A stretch of DNA of 64,000 bases. Source: VAZQ01 sp963758945. GTDB taxonomy: Bacteria; Pseudomonadota; Alphaproteobacteria; Rhizobiales; Xanthobacteraceae. Shown piece after piece: positions 8,027-16,969 of the stretch. Location of the stretch: the NCBI GenBank assembly GCA_963758945.1, contig CAVWXY010000012.1:1-64000 (forward strand). The letters run 5' to 3'. Both the position numbers and the translations under genes were made by a program. The notes below the pieces were generated by a model. The model worked only from the letters and a program-made list of their open reading frames with translations, was not told the DNA's origin and ran no database searches. Numbering within the stretch: position 1 is the stretch's first letter; each line of letters starts with the position of its first letter.

Positions 8027-9074
8027 ATGTCCAAGAGCAAGCAGTATGTCGGCCTCGATGTGTCGCTGAAGGAAACGTCGATCTGCGTCATTGACGATGC
8101 CGAGAAGATCGTATGGCGCGGCCAAACCGACTCGACGCCGGAAGCTATCGCATCGGCTGTGAAGCAGCACGCGCCCCATGCGGCTCGGATCGGACTCTGA
8201 AAGCGGGCAGCTGTCGAACTGGATGTTCCACGAGCTGAAGGCGATTGGCCTGCCCGTGATCTGCGTCGATGCGCGCCACGCCAAAGCCGCGTTGTCGCTC
8301 AAGGTCAACAAGACCGACGCCAACGACGCCCTCGGTTTGGCACAGATCATGCGCGTCGGCTGGTACCGCGAGGTGACGGTGAAGGGCCTTGACAGCCAAG
8401 CCGTCCGTGCACTGCTGGTAGCACGCGGCCAGATCGTGTCGCAAATCACGACGCTGAAGAATTGCGTGCGCGGCATTCTGAAGACCTTCGGTCGGGTCCT
8501 TCCCAAAGGCTTGCGCAGCCAGTTCCCGGCGCGCGTGCGCGCGGCGATCGACGGGCATCCTGTACTTGGGGCGATCATCGAGCCGACGTTGCAGGTGCTG
8601 GAGGCAACGCGGGCCCAACTCCTCGTGTACGATAGGGCCGTCATTCAACGCGCTCGCAGCGACGACATTGCCCGTCAGCTGATGTCGGCACCGGGCGTCG
8701 GCACGGTGGTTGCCTTGGCCTATATCACCGGCGTTGAGGACCCAGCACGCTTCAAGCGATCGTCGTCAGTGGCGGCGTACTTTGGGATGACGCCCAGGCG
8801 TTATCAATCCGGCGAGGTCGATCACGCAGGGCGCATCTCCAAGTGCGGAGACGGCATGGTGCGCGGCCTTCTGTTCGAGGCCGCCAAAGTGTTGCTCAGT
8901 CGGTCAACGCGACCAAGCGCGCTGAAGACCTGGGGCGAGGCGCTTGGCAAGCGTATCGGAGCTAAGAAGGCAACGATGGCGGTTGCCCGAAAGCTTGCCG
9001 TCATCCTGCATCGCATGTGGACCTCAGGTAGGACGTTCCGATGGAACGCTGAGGCTGCATCTGCAGCCGCCTGA
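8027..9074 (+). pseudogene. IS110-family transposase (DEDD recombinase), frameshifted
   Basis: Translation from the ATG at 8027 gives the typical start MSKSKQYVGLDVSLKETSICV and runs to a premature TGA at 8198. One extra base near 8196 causes this: skipping it gives the family sequence IGLESGQLSNWMFHELK and stays open to 9074. The RuvC-like acidic residues (GLDVS, CVDARHAKA, KTDANDA) and the C-terminal Tnp_20 part with its serine region (VGTVVALAYITG, FKRSSSVAAYFGMTPRRY) are present. IS110 enzymes insert without terminal inverted repeats and use a structured bridge RNA from the element's non-coding end. With the frameshift the copy is probably inactive. Confidence 0.85.
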
Positions 9075-9345
9075 GATCGATCGAATATCCCTTCGCCGCA
9101 TCTCGCGGCGGATCGCTGTCCCTGCTGGGACGGGCCTCGATGACCGCGCGATTCTTCCTGCGCTGAGCTTCTGTTGAGCGCGTTCGGGACATAGCGGCGT
9201 CGAAACCCTGAGGCCATGGTGCGGCCAGCGACCCTGGACCGCGGAGAGAACGGTGGACCTGGCAGCGACATCAATCCGCGCGAGCAAAAGCTAAAGGGAC
9301 CATACTCGATAGCAGAGCGCTCTTCCGGCCCGTGACCATCCAGTC
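9075..9345 (+). other. Non-coding 3' flank of the IS110 gene, possible bridge-RNA region
   Basis: 271 bp between the IS110 stop and the second palindrome. No convincing coding frame is seen. Short self-complementary runs occur (CGCCGCATCTCGCGGCG at 9095-9111). In IS1111-type members of the IS110 family the bridge RNA lies downstream of the gene; in IS110-type members it lies upstream, where only 7837-8026 is available. Which applies here is not decided, and the element's ends are not resolved. Confidence 0.25.
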
Positions 9346-9446
9346 TGCCGCCGTGCTCACGGCTGTCAAGGCGCGGCCTGGAAACGGTGGAGTGCGCCGC
9401 ATGGCGGAGTGACGGCCGACCTTGACAGCCTCTGCGCGCGGCGGCG
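9346..9446. repeat. Palindromic repeat on the right of the IS110 gene
   Basis: A 101-bp imperfect palindrome with arms TGCCGCCG/GCGGCGGCG outside and GGCTGTCAAGG/CCTTGACAGCC inside. It shares its outer segments with the copy at 7853-7936, but the centre differs. Confidence 0.6.
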
Positions 9447-9510
9447 TTCGAAATCTACGGTCGGGGCGGAAGAGCCTGCGGCGCGGTCAACCCAAAGAAA
9501 GCCTCCAGGC

Positions 9511-9546
9511 AAGCAAGAGAACAAGCAAGAGAACAAGCAAACAAGG
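9511..9546. repeat. Short A-rich tandem repeat
   Basis: A 12-bp unit AAGCAAGAGAAC occurs twice in a row, followed by a degenerate third unit, within the non-coding right part of the IS3 element. The surrounding 9447-9693 stretch is purine-rich and has no recognisable gene. Confidence 0.6.
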
Positions 9547-9693
9547 AAGAAAGAAAATGCTTGCGTTCGTGGTGGCGATTAGAGAACGGAAGGATGAGCT
9601 CCGCAGGGGCCGAACAAAAGGATGAGCAGAAAAGGCAGAAAAAGGAGGACACCTTTGACGGCAGACACTGTAGCCTGATCCCAAGACGTCAAC

Positions 9694-9718
9694 TGTCCAC
9701 GAAATCGGGGTAGGTCCA
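9694..9718 (-). repeat. Right terminal inverted repeat of IS3 element
   Basis: 25 bp, the inverse of the left repeat with five mismatches, ending CA. It is followed by the second copy of the target duplication CGAC at 9719-9722, after which the interrupted PQQ-enzyme gene resumes. Confidence 0.85.
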
Positions 9719-10692
9719 CGACAACCAGTCGCGGCCGTTGTCCGTGAAGTACATCTCCTTCGACCCCGGATGCCAGTCGAAGCCGACGGTGTTGCGGATC
9801 CCCTTGGCGATCGTCTCCATGCCGGTGCCGTCGAGGTTGACGCGACGCATGGTGCCGTAGCCTTCGGGCGGCATGCAGTCATTGCACGGCTGTCCGATCT
9901 CGAAATACAGCTTGTTGTCGGGCCCGATCGCAAGATACTTCCAACCGTGCGCCTCGTCCTTCGGCAGGCCGTCAAGGATGACCGTCGGCTTCGGCGGGTT
10001 GTCGAGCTTGTCCTCGATATTGTCGATCTTCGAGAGCTGCGAGAGCTCCATGATGTAGAGCGTGCCGTTCTTGAAGGCGACGCCGTTCGGCCGGTAGAGC
10101 CCCGACGCGATGACCTTCGCCTCGCGTTTGCCGTCCTTGTTGACGATGGCATAGACCTTGTCCTGGAGCCGCGAGCCGACAAAGACAGTGCCCTTGTCGC
10201 CGAGCGCGAGCGAGCGGGCATTCGGCATCCCGCTGGCGTAGACCTCGACCTTGAAGCCTTTCGGCGCCTTGAGCTTGTCGACCGGCAGCTTGTCGGCCGC
10301 AGCCGCGAGCGGCGGCGCCGGGACCGGGGCGAGCTTCTGCGCGCCAGGCGTATCGGGGCGGCCGATCAGCGGCGACCCGGGTGGCAATGGCGCCGGTTGC
10401 TGCGCGGCAGCCGGCCAGGCAGCCACGAGCAGCGTGCCGAGAGTTCCGGCGAGCACGACGCTCCGCCGTCGCGACGAATAGGTCATGGTGATCCTCCCTG
10501 ATGCAACAGGCTGATCTTGGTTGCCTCGCCCGGCCACGCCTGTCGAGGGCCGCGCGTGCTTGGTTTCTTCAAGAGAAAGTGTCCGATACTTTGCCCCCCA
10601 GGCGCAATCGGTTTTCGGGGGGAGGGCGCAGGCGGGCCTTCGCGCGCCACGTCCGGGGTGGGATCGCGGCGCGCAAGACGGGTCGCATCGGC

Positions 10693-11931
10693 TCAGCGCG
10701 TGGCGAGGCCGCGGGAGTCATAACTGATGCGGTAGATCGCGCCGGCGTAATCATCGGAGACGAGCAGCGAGCCGTCCTTCATCGCCTCCACGTCCACCGG
10801 GCGGCCGATATAGCTGTTGTCCTGCAGGAAGCCGGTCATGAACGGCTCCCAGGATTTCACGCTGCCGTCGGGATTGAGCTTCGCCACGACGATGTCGCCG
10901 CCGATCTTGGCGGTCTTGTTCCAAGAGCCGTGGCGCGCGATGAAGATGGCATTGCGGTACGCGGCGGGGAACATCCTGCCGGTATAGAAGCGCATGCCGA
11001 GCGCCCCGGCATGCGGGCCGAGTAGCGCAATCGGGGCTTCGAATTCGCCGCACGTGCGCCCCCAGCCGAGCTGGTCGTCAGGCACGTTGCCTTGATGGCA
11101 ATACGGGTACCCGAAATGCTGACCGGTCTTGGTGACCCGGTTGAGCTCGTCGTTCGGCAGATCCTCCGAGAACCAGTCGCGGCCGTTGTCGGTGAAATAG
11201 AGCTGCCTGGTGACGGGATGGAAGTCGAAGCCAACCGAGTTGCGCACGCCGCGCGCGTAGGCTTCGAGGCCGCCACCGTCGAGATCGATGCGCGCGATCT
11301 GGCCGTTGGTCTCCGGCGGCAAACAGATGTTACAGGGCGCGCCGACATTGATGTAGAGCTTGTTGTCGGGCCCGACCGCCATGAATTTCCAGCCGTGCGA
11401 CTGGTGGTTCGGAAATTTGTCGTAGATCACGACCGGTTTCGGCGGGTTGTCGAGATTGCCCTCGACGTTTTCGAGTTTCGACACCCGCGTGCCCTCAGCA
11501 ATGTAAAGCGTGCCCTTGTGGAAGGCGAGGCCGTTCGGCCGATCCAAGCCCGCAGCCAGCACCTTGAGCTCGCGCTTGCCGCCGTTTTCGACCACGGCGT
11601 AGACCTTGTCGAGGAGGCGGTTGCTGACGAAGACGGTTCCCTTGTCGCCGAGCCGCAGCGAGCGCGCATTGGGTACGCCGCTGATGAAGACTTCGACCTT
11701 GAAGCCCTTGGGCAGTTTGAGCCGTGAGGTCGGAAGCTTGTCCGCCGCCGCGGGAAACGGCGGCGGGGTGACGCCGCGAAGCCTGGTCGCCGCGTCCGAG
11801 GTCGGCTGGTTCGGCGTGGGCGGCGGGGGCGTCGGCGTCGACTGCTGAGCGGCGGCCGGCCAGGCGGCGAGCGCGCCCGCGAGCGTCGCGGCAATGAGGG
11901 CACCATTCAGATGCAAGCAGCGAATGAACAT
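10693..11931 (-). CDS. Sorbosone-dehydrogenase-family PQQ-dependent sugar dehydrogenase
   Basis: 412 residues with a signal peptide (ALIAATLAGALAAWPAAAQQ), a Pro/Thr-rich linker and a beta-propeller of the glucose/sorbosone dehydrogenase type. Repeated blade motifs include NGLAFHKGTLYIAEGTRVSKLENVEGNL, NKLYINVGAPCN, FTDNGRDWFSEDLPNDELNR and ARHGSWNKTAKIGGDIV. Such enzymes oxidise sugars or aldehydes in the periplasm with PQQ. The gene sits between pqqE and a damaged paralogue and shares strand with a cytochrome c gene. GGGAGGA precedes the ATG at 11931. The intact state of this copy may explain tolerance of the split one. Confidence 0.88.
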   Translation of the reverse strand: MFIRCLHLNGALIAATLAGALAAWPAAAQQSTPTPPPPTPNQPTSDAATRLRGVTPPPFPAAADKLPTSRLKLPKGFKVEVFISGVPNARSLRLGDKGTVFVSNRLLDKVYAVVENGGKRELKVLAAGLDRPNGLAFHKGTLYIAEGTRVSKLENVEGNLDNPPKPVVIYDKFPNHQSHGWKFMAVGPDNKLYINVGAPCNICLPPETNGQIARIDLDGGGLEAYARGVRNSVGFDFHPVTRQLYFTDNGRDWFSEDLPNDELNRVTKTGQHFGYPYCHQGNVPDDQLGWGRTCGEFEAPIALLGPHAGALGMRFYTGRMFPAAYRNAIFIARHGSWNKTAKIGGDIVVAKLNPDGSVKSWEPFMTGFLQDNSYIGRPVDVEAMKDGSLLVSDDYAGAIYRISYDSRGLATR

Positions 11932-12012
11932 GCGGTCCTCCCTGACCGTCGGATTCTTTGCCGTAGTGTCCGTCAGTCGCATCCGGCGCGCAATCGCCCG
12001 CGACACGAAACC

Positions 12013-13101
12013 TCACATGCGCCGATAGACGTAAGGCGCATCGGAGCGGACCGCTGCGAGCTCCGCCACCCGTGCGTGGTCGGGTGCGAGCTGGCAGACC
12101 GGATCGGTGGCGGCGGCGTCGCCGGTGAGCGCGAAGGCCTGGCAGCGGCAGCCCCCGAAATCCTGCTCGCGGCGCGGGCAGCTCGCGCACGGCTCCTTCA
12201 TCCAGGCCGTGCCGCGGAAGGCGTTGAAGGCGGGCGAGTTCGCCCAAATGTCGGCGAGCGAATGCTCGCGCACGTTCCAGAATTCGAGTCCCGTGATCGA
12301 TTCCGCGGCGTGGCAGGGCAGCACCTTGCCCGCGGGCGTGACGTTGAGCGACCGCCGGCCCCAGCCGCCGACGCAGGGCTTGGGATAGCGCGCGTAGTAG
12401 TCCGGCACCACGGCGTCGATGACGATGCGGCCATGGTGCCGCGCGCGCAGGTCCTCCACCGCAGCGGCTGCGCGCTCGACCTGCTCGCGCGTCGGCATCA
12501 GCATGGCGCGGTTTTTGAGCGCCCAGCCGTAATACTGCACATGCGCGATCTCGACCCGGCTCGCGCCAAGCGACAAGGCGAGGTCGACCATCTCGCCGAT
12601 GTGATCGATGTTGACGCGATGCATCACCGCGTTCACCGTCAGCGGCAGCTTGTGCCGCACGACCTCGGCTGCGAGCGCGCGCTTCCTCGCGAACGCGCCG
12701 CGATAGCCGGCGATGTGGTCGGCAGCGGAGGCTTCGCTGTCCTGAATGGAGATCTGCACGTGGTCGAGGCCGGCCGCGACGAGTGCGTCCAGGGTCCGCT
12801 CGGTGATACCCACGGCGGAGGTGATGAGATTGGTGTAGAGCCCCGCGGCATGCGCGCCGGCGGCGATGTCGACGAGATCGCGCCGCGCACCGGGCTCACC
12901 GCCCGAAAGGTGGACCTGCAGCACGCCGAGTGCCCCGGCTTCGCGGAAGACGCGGACCCAGGTGGCAGTGTCGAGCTCCTGGTCCCTGGCGTCGAGCGCG
13001 AGCGGGTTCGAGCAATAGGGGCAGCCGAGCGGACAGCGGTGGGTCAACTCGGCGAGCAGGCCGAGCGGCTTGTGCAATGCGGCTCCATTGACCGGCGCCA
13101 C
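12013..13101 (-). CDS. pqqE: PqqA peptide cyclase, radical SAM enzyme of PQQ synthesis
   Basis: 362 residues. The radical-SAM cluster motif is CPLGCPYC (residues about 23-30), followed by GGEPGARRDL. The C-terminal SPASM-type cysteines are seen in KPCVGGWG, KVLPCHAAE, EPCASCPRREQDFGGCRCQAF. PqqE, with the chaperone PqqD, forms the Glu-Tyr carbon-carbon bond in PqqA. The start is a GTG at 13101 with GAGGAAGG upstream. Instead of following pqqD directly, the gene lies about 3.9 kb downstream of it, separated by UbiD, Bug receptor, HbpS-like and cupin genes. Confidence 0.95.
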   Translation of the reverse strand: MAPVNGAALHKPLGLLAELTHRCPLGCPYCSNPLALDARDQELDTATWVRVFREAGALGVLQVHLSGGEPGARRDLVDIAAGAHAAGLYTNLITSAVGITERTLDALVAAGLDHVQISIQDSEASAADHIAGYRGAFARKRALAAEVVRHKLPLTVNAVMHRVNIDHIGEMVDLALSLGASRVEIAHVQYYGWALKNRAMLMPTREQVERAAAAVEDLRARHHGRIVIDAVVPDYYARYPKPCVGGWGRRSLNVTPAGKVLPCHAAESITGLEFWNVREHSLADIWANSPAFNAFRGTAWMKEPCASCPRREQDFGGCRCQAFALTGDAAATDPVCQLAPDHARVAELAAVRSDAPYVYRRM

Positions 13102-13251
13102 GTCAGGCTGACCTTCCTCGGCGACTGGCTCTTGGGTTCGTCACGGCCGACCCGTCACGGCAGGGCGGCTCCCGGAGCCCGGCAAGCCGGGTTCCGGCCG
13201 CCATCTTCGGCCCTCCCGGAATGTAAGGCCGCGGATGCCCGGGACAAGCCG

Positions 13252-14742
13252 TCACAGATCGCCAAGCCCGTACTCCGACCAGCGGGCGTTCACGCGCGCC
13301 TCGTCCTCGGGTGACGGTCGCACCGTAGGTGGAAAGCGTTCACCGGCCCACTCCGGACGACGCGCGCTCTTCCACGAGCGAGTAGCGTCGATCAACATCC
13401 GGTTCCAAAGGCCGGTGCCGAGCTGCGCCACGTCGCGATCCGCCATCGGCGTGCTGGGATCGATGGGAGAGCCGAAAATGCCGGGGAAAATTACCACACC
13501 GCCTTCTCCGGCGTTCACGCGATGAGCGAGCGCCCATTCCACTTGCTCGTCCTCCGCGGGATCGATGTCCTCCTCCACCACGATCACGTGCTTGTAGCGA
13601 TACTGCGCGGCGCTGTTGCCCCAGAGCGCCGCCGCGATCTGCTTGGGCTGGCCCTGGTAATGTTTCTTGATCTGAATCCGGATGTTGACCCCGTTGGTGA
13701 TGGGCGGCGCGTAGACGTCGAGGATGCCGGGGATGCCGGCGCTGTTCAGTATGTTCCAGGCGATGCCGGCCCGCTGCACCGAGGACATCACGCTGTTCTC
13801 GCTGTAGGAGCCCGGCAGCGTGCCCTCCAGCGAACCGCGGAAGATTGGGTCGCGGCGATGGGTTATGCACGTGACCTTCATGCTGGGACGCGGCGTGGGC
13901 AGGTCCGACACATACCCGGTGAATTCACCGAACGGCCCCTCGGTTTCGTAGGTCGCTGGATCGTCGCTGATGTACCCCTCGATGACGATCTCCGCGGTTG
14001 CCGGAACCTCGAGATCTACCGTTTCGCAGCGCACCAGCGGTGCCGGCTCGCCCCGGTAAGCGCCCATCACGTCCCACTCGCACACGCCGGGGGAGACAGG
14101 TGATCCCGCCAGGAACGGCATGATGGGGTCCCAGCCGATCACGCACGCGACCGGCATGGGCTGCTTGAGGGCGGCCCACTTCACGAAGTGTGCGCCCCAG
14201 TGCTGGCCGCCTTTGACCAGGAGGAACGGCGCAGTGCTCTTCTGGCCGATCATCCCGCGGTAGATACCCACGTTCATCAGGCGCGTTTCCGGGTCCCTGG
14301 TGACGATGCAAGAGAACGTGTGGATGTAGCGCCCGCCTTCGAGGAAATGCCATTTCGGCACCGGAAACTCAGTCTGATCGATCGCGTCGCCGCGGATGAT
14401 GACGTCTTTCACCGGGCCCGTGCCGACGACGACCGGAGCGATCGTCTCGCGGTTTTTCCTCATCACATGCTGAACGAGATCGCGATTGGCGGCATCCCGG
14501 GGAAAGCCGAGAGCGAGAGCCAGGCGCGATCGGGCGCCGAGACCACTCACGAAGAGCTTCGTACAACGGCCGTTCCGGTAGCCCCTGATGTTCTCGAACA
14601 GCAGGGCAGGACCCTTCTTCTCGAGCACGCGCCTGGCAACTGCACCGATCTCGCGGTCCCAGTCCACTTCGGCGGTGATCCGCCGCAGTTCGCCCTCCTT
14701 CTCGAGCAGGGTCATCCAGTGCCGCATGTCCATGAAGCCCAT
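13252..14742 (-). CDS. UbiD-family prenylated-FMN decarboxylase
   Basis: About 496 residues with the UbiD plan: MDMRHWMTLLEKEGELRRI at the start, KWHFLEGGRYI…VTRDPETRLMNVGIYRG, WAALKQPMPVACVIGWDP, and the characteristic EGPFGEFTGYVSD before a C-terminal domain (NILNSAGIPGILDVY, EDIDPAEDEQVEWALA). Family members use prenylated FMN, made by UbiX, to decarboxylate or carboxylate unsaturated or aromatic acids. The substrate is unknown. I chose the ATG at 14742; a GTG at 14769 in frame is possible. It lies directly after a Bug receptor on the same strand, suggesting uptake and decarboxylation of the same acid. Confidence 0.88.
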   Translation of the reverse strand: MGFMDMRHWMTLLEKEGELRRITAEVDWDREIGAVARRVLEKKGPALLFENIRGYRNGRCTKLFVSGLGARSRLALALGFPRDAANRDLVQHVMRKNRETIAPVVVGTGPVKDVIIRGDAIDQTEFPVPKWHFLEGGRYIHTFSCIVTRDPETRLMNVGIYRGMIGQKSTAPFLLVKGGQHWGAHFVKWAALKQPMPVACVIGWDPIMPFLAGSPVSPGVCEWDVMGAYRGEPAPLVRCETVDLEVPATAEIVIEGYISDDPATYETEGPFGEFTGYVSDLPTPRPSMKVTCITHRRDPIFRGSLEGTLPGSYSENSVMSSVQRAGIAWNILNSAGIPGILDVYAPPITNGVNIRIQIKKHYQGQPKQIAAALWGNSAAQYRYKHVIVVEEDIDPAEDEQVEWALAHRVNAGEGGVVIFPGIFGSPIDPSTPMADRDVAQLGTGLWNRMLIDATRSWKSARRPEWAGERFPPTVRPSPEDEARVNARWSEYGLGDL

Positions 14743-14784
14743 CGTGCGCTCGCTCCGAATCTCGCCCACCGCCGGGACGCGCTT

Positions 14785-15801
14785 TCAGTCATGCTTTGGG
14801 ATGCCGGCCTTTTCGATCACCCCCTGCCATTTGGCGATGTCGCTCTTCATGCGCTCGCTCATCGCCTCCGGCGTGCTGCCGCGCATCTCCATGCCCAGCT
14901 TCTTTGCCTTCTCCTGGACATCGGGACTCGGCACGACATCGTTGATGGCCTTGGTGAGGACCTGGACGACCGCCTTGGGGGTTGCGGCCGGGACGGAAAT
15001 CCCGTTCCAACTCGCGACTTCGAAGTCTTTGATGCCGCTTTCTTGAACGGTCGGAACGGCGGGCAGATAGGCAGTCCGCTTCGGGCCGGTGGAGGCGAGG
15101 GCGATGACCTTGTGGTCGGCGATCTGCCCTTGTATCGCTGCATAGAACTCGAAGGCGACGTCGACATCGCCGCGCAAGAGCGCGGTCGCCATATCGGGCG
15201 ACGTTCGGAAGGGGACGATCGTCACCTTGATGTCGGCTGCATTCCTGAACAGTTCAGCGGCGAGGTTCTGGGTGCTCCCGGGATTGATGGTGGCGATATT
15301 GAGCTTTCCCGGAGTCGCACGCGCTGCTTCGACGATGTCGCGTACGGATTTCAACGGCGAGCCTGCCCTGGTCACGATCAGCAGGTCGAAGAATGATACG
15401 GTCGAAGTCGAGGCGAAGTCCGTGAGGATGTTGTAAGGCAGCGATTTGAATAGCGACGCACTGATGGCGTTGTTGTTGCCCGTCATCAGCACGGTGTAGC
15501 CGTCGGGAGCTGCCGACGCGCCGGCCTTCGCGGCGACGATGCCGCCGGCGCCGGGACGGTTCTCGACCACGAACTGCTGTTTCAGTCGGCCGGTGAGCTT
15601 GTCCGCCAGAATGCGCATGCCGACGTCTGCGACGCCGCCGGCCCCATAGGGAACGATCAGTTGGACCGGGCGACTGGGATAATTGGATTGGGCGCCGGCT
15701 GGCGCAACCATGGCGATGGTCGCGAGCAGCCCACTGGCGGCCCATGTCCACCGCAGGCGGGTTGGCCGAGGCAGGGCGGCAACGCTGGCCTGTCTAGTCA
15801 T
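14785..15801 (-). CDS. Bug-type tripartite tricarboxylate transporter receptor
   Basis: 338 residues: a signal peptide (RWTWAASGLLATIAMVAPAGAQS), then the TctC/Bug opening YPSRPVQLIVPYGAGGVADVGMR, a ligand-pocket segment ENRPGAGGIVAAKAGASAAPDGYT and the late GISVPAATPKAVVQVLTKAI. Bug proteins bind carboxylic acids in the periplasm. No TctA/TctB membrane genes are nearby, which is common for these orphan receptors. GGGAG precedes the ATG at 15801. UbiD follows 42 nt downstream, so the bound acid may be its substrate. Confidence 0.88.
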   Translation of the reverse strand: MTRQASVAALPRPTRLRWTWAASGLLATIAMVAPAGAQSNYPSRPVQLIVPYGAGGVADVGMRILADKLTGRLKQQFVVENRPGAGGIVAAKAGASAAPDGYTVLMTGNNNAISASLFKSLPYNILTDFASTSTVSFFDLLIVTRAGSPLKSVRDIVEAARATPGKLNIATINPGSTQNLAAELFRNAADIKVTIVPFRTSPDMATALLRGDVDVAFEFYAAIQGQIADHKVIALASTGPKRTAYLPAVPTVQESGIKDFEVASWNGISVPAATPKAVVQVLTKAINDVVPSPDVQEKAKKLGMEMRGSTPEAMSERMKSDIAKWQGVIEKAGIPKHD

Positions 15802-15931
15802 CCCAAGTCTCCCACCTTTCAGCTGGAATTCCCCTGACGACGGGTCGTCGGCCGGCCATTGTTTCACGGCGCTGCTGGTCGTCAAGCATGTTGCCGGAGG
15901 CAGAGCGGACGCCACCGGCACCGGCTTGAAT

Positions 15932-15945
15932 TTGAGTTGGATCAA
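15932..15945 (+). promoter_or_regulatory. FNR/FixK-type box upstream of the HbpS/GlcG-like gene
   Basis: TTGAGTTGGATCAA fits TTGA-N6-TCAA, and the symmetry extends to TTTGA/TCAAA. Its centre is 42.5 nt before the ATG at 15981. If it acts at the usual -41.5 position, transcription would begin at about the start codon. TGTAAA at 15966-15971 is a weak -10 candidate, and no Shine-Dalgarno sequence precedes the ATG. Confidence 0.55.
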
Positions 15946-15980
15946 AGTGCGCGCGGTCGGATCGTTGTAAACGTTCATCC

Positions 15981-16481
15981 ATGATTGCAAGAGTCCTTAC
16001 GACAGTCCTGACCGTCGCGCTCCTCGCATGCGCCCCGGCGCGCGCGCAAGACGCCCTCGTTGCCTACAAGACCTTGAGCCCGGAGGTCGCGCTCGATCTC
16101 GCCCGCGCCACGCTCGCCGACTGTCGGCAGCGCGGCTACCAGGTGGCGGTCGCGGTTGTCGACCGCTTCGGTGTGACGCAGGTCGTGCTGCGCGACCGCT
16201 TTGCGGGTCCGCACACGCCGGCGACCGCGACCGGGAAGGCGTGGACCGCGGTCAGTTTCCGCACCGACACGACCGATCTCGTCGCCTCGACTCAGCCGGG
16301 AACGCCGCAGGCGGGCGTTCGCGACCTGCCCGGGGCGGTCATTCTCGGTGGCGGCATCATGGTCCAAGCCGGCGGCTCGTTGGTCGGCGCGATCGGAGTT
16401 TCGGGCGCGCCGGGTGGTGACGCCGACGACGCCTGTGCGAAGGCCGGCATTGCAGCAATCCAGGACAAGCTCGACTTTTGA
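15981..16481 (+). CDS. Exported HbpS/GlcG-family haem-binding-like protein
   Basis: 166 residues with a signal peptide (MIARVLTTVLTVALLACAPARAQ). The HbpS/GlcG fold is indicated by LDLARATLADCRQRGYQVAVAVVDRFGVTQVVLRD, KAWTAVSFRTDT and the glycine-rich AVILGGGIMVQAGGSLVGAIGVSGAPGGDADD. Relatives bind haem or cobalamin or accompany glycolate and PQQ-enzyme loci; the ligand here is unknown. It is the only plus-strand intact gene inside the pqq region. There is no ribosome site before the ATG, but an FNR/FixK-type box is centred 42.5 nt upstream, so a leaderless oxygen-regulated transcript is likely. Confidence 0.82.
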   Translation: MIARVLTTVLTVALLACAPARAQDALVAYKTLSPEVALDLARATLADCRQRGYQVAVAVVDRFGVTQVVLRDRFAGPHTPATATGKAWTAVSFRTDTTDLVASTQPGTPQAGVRDLPGAVILGGGIMVQAGGSLVGAIGVSGAPGGDADDACAKAGIAAIQDKLDF

Positions 16482-16507
16482 CCGGCAAGCCGAGAGAGGC
16501 CCGACTG

Positions 16508-16877
16508 ATGCGGTATGTGCGAATATCTGTCGACGGCAACGGCGAGACGCATTTCGCGGACGCCGAATTGGAAATGGAAGAGGCTGATTACAGACCGCCG
16601 GCACCGCTCATGTTTGTCTCACACGCTCATGAGTTCGAGTGCAATCCAATTCGTGCGCCTTCCAGCGGGATGGATCGGCGAATCGATCAGAGTACCGGAG
16701 CCACAGTTCTTCATCTGCGTTGCGGGTGGTCTGAAGGTGACGGTCAGCGATGGCGAGACGCGTTCGTTTGGCGTCGGTGACGTCATCTTCATGGCAGACA
16801 CCTCCGGGAAGGGTCACACGACGCGCGTCAGCGGTACGCGAGACTGCGTCGCAGCAATCGCGCCGGTCACGGATTGA
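16508..16877 (+). pseudogene. Small cupin protein, frameshifted
   Basis: The first frame from the ATG at 16508 (GAGAGG upstream) gives MRYVRISVDGNGETHFADAE…PPAPLMFVS. The rest of the family sequence continues in another frame as SSAIQFVRLPAGWIGESIRV…FFICVAGGLKVTVSDGETRSFGVGDVIFMADTSGKGHTTRV to the TGA at 16877. The two parts join near 16615-16625, so one indel separates them. Joined, they form a complete cupin of about 122 residues with the barrel motif and the DTSGKGH turn. Function is unknown. It may be a real pseudogene or a sequencing error. Confidence 0.7.
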
Positions 16878-16969
16878 GCACCGCCCGCGCGGCGCGCTGA
16901 TTTATTGGATTTGACGCGTGGGACGCACGGATTCGCAGGTTCTGTGCGCCCGGGCTTTAGGCCCCGTCG

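Larger units (their letters stand above)
6621..9718 (+). mobile_element. IS3-family element, enlarged by an internal IS110 insertion
   Basis: The element starts TG and ends CA, with 25-bp imperfect terminal inverted repeats (6621-6645 and 9694-9718; 20 of 25 positions match by eye) and a 4-bp target duplication CGAC (6617-6620 and 9719-9722). It carries orfA/orfB of an IS3 transposase. At about 3.1 kb it is far longer than the usual 1.2-1.5 kb; the excess (about 7.83-9.69 kb) contains a frameshifted IS110 transposase gene, two related 85-100-bp palindromes and a short A-rich tandem repeat. It disrupts a PQQ-enzyme gene. Confidence 0.9.
6143..10486 (-). pseudogene. Sorbosone-dehydrogenase-type PQQ enzyme split by IS3 insertion
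   Basis: The 5' part (10486 down to 9719) encodes a signal peptide (VVLAGTLGTLLVAAWPAAAQQ) and the first blades of a beta-propeller ending GRDWLS. The 3' part (6620 down to 6143) resumes at EDLPNDELNRMTKVGQHFG and runs to the normal end. Removing 6621-9718 and one copy of the repeated CGAC restores an uninterrupted frame that reads like the intact paralogue at 10693-11931 (…GRDWFSEDLPNDELNRVTK…). Without the insertion it would be a periplasmic PQQ-dependent aldose or sorbosone dehydrogenase upstream of the cytochrome gene. GGGAGGAT lies before the ATG at 10486. Confidence 0.9.
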
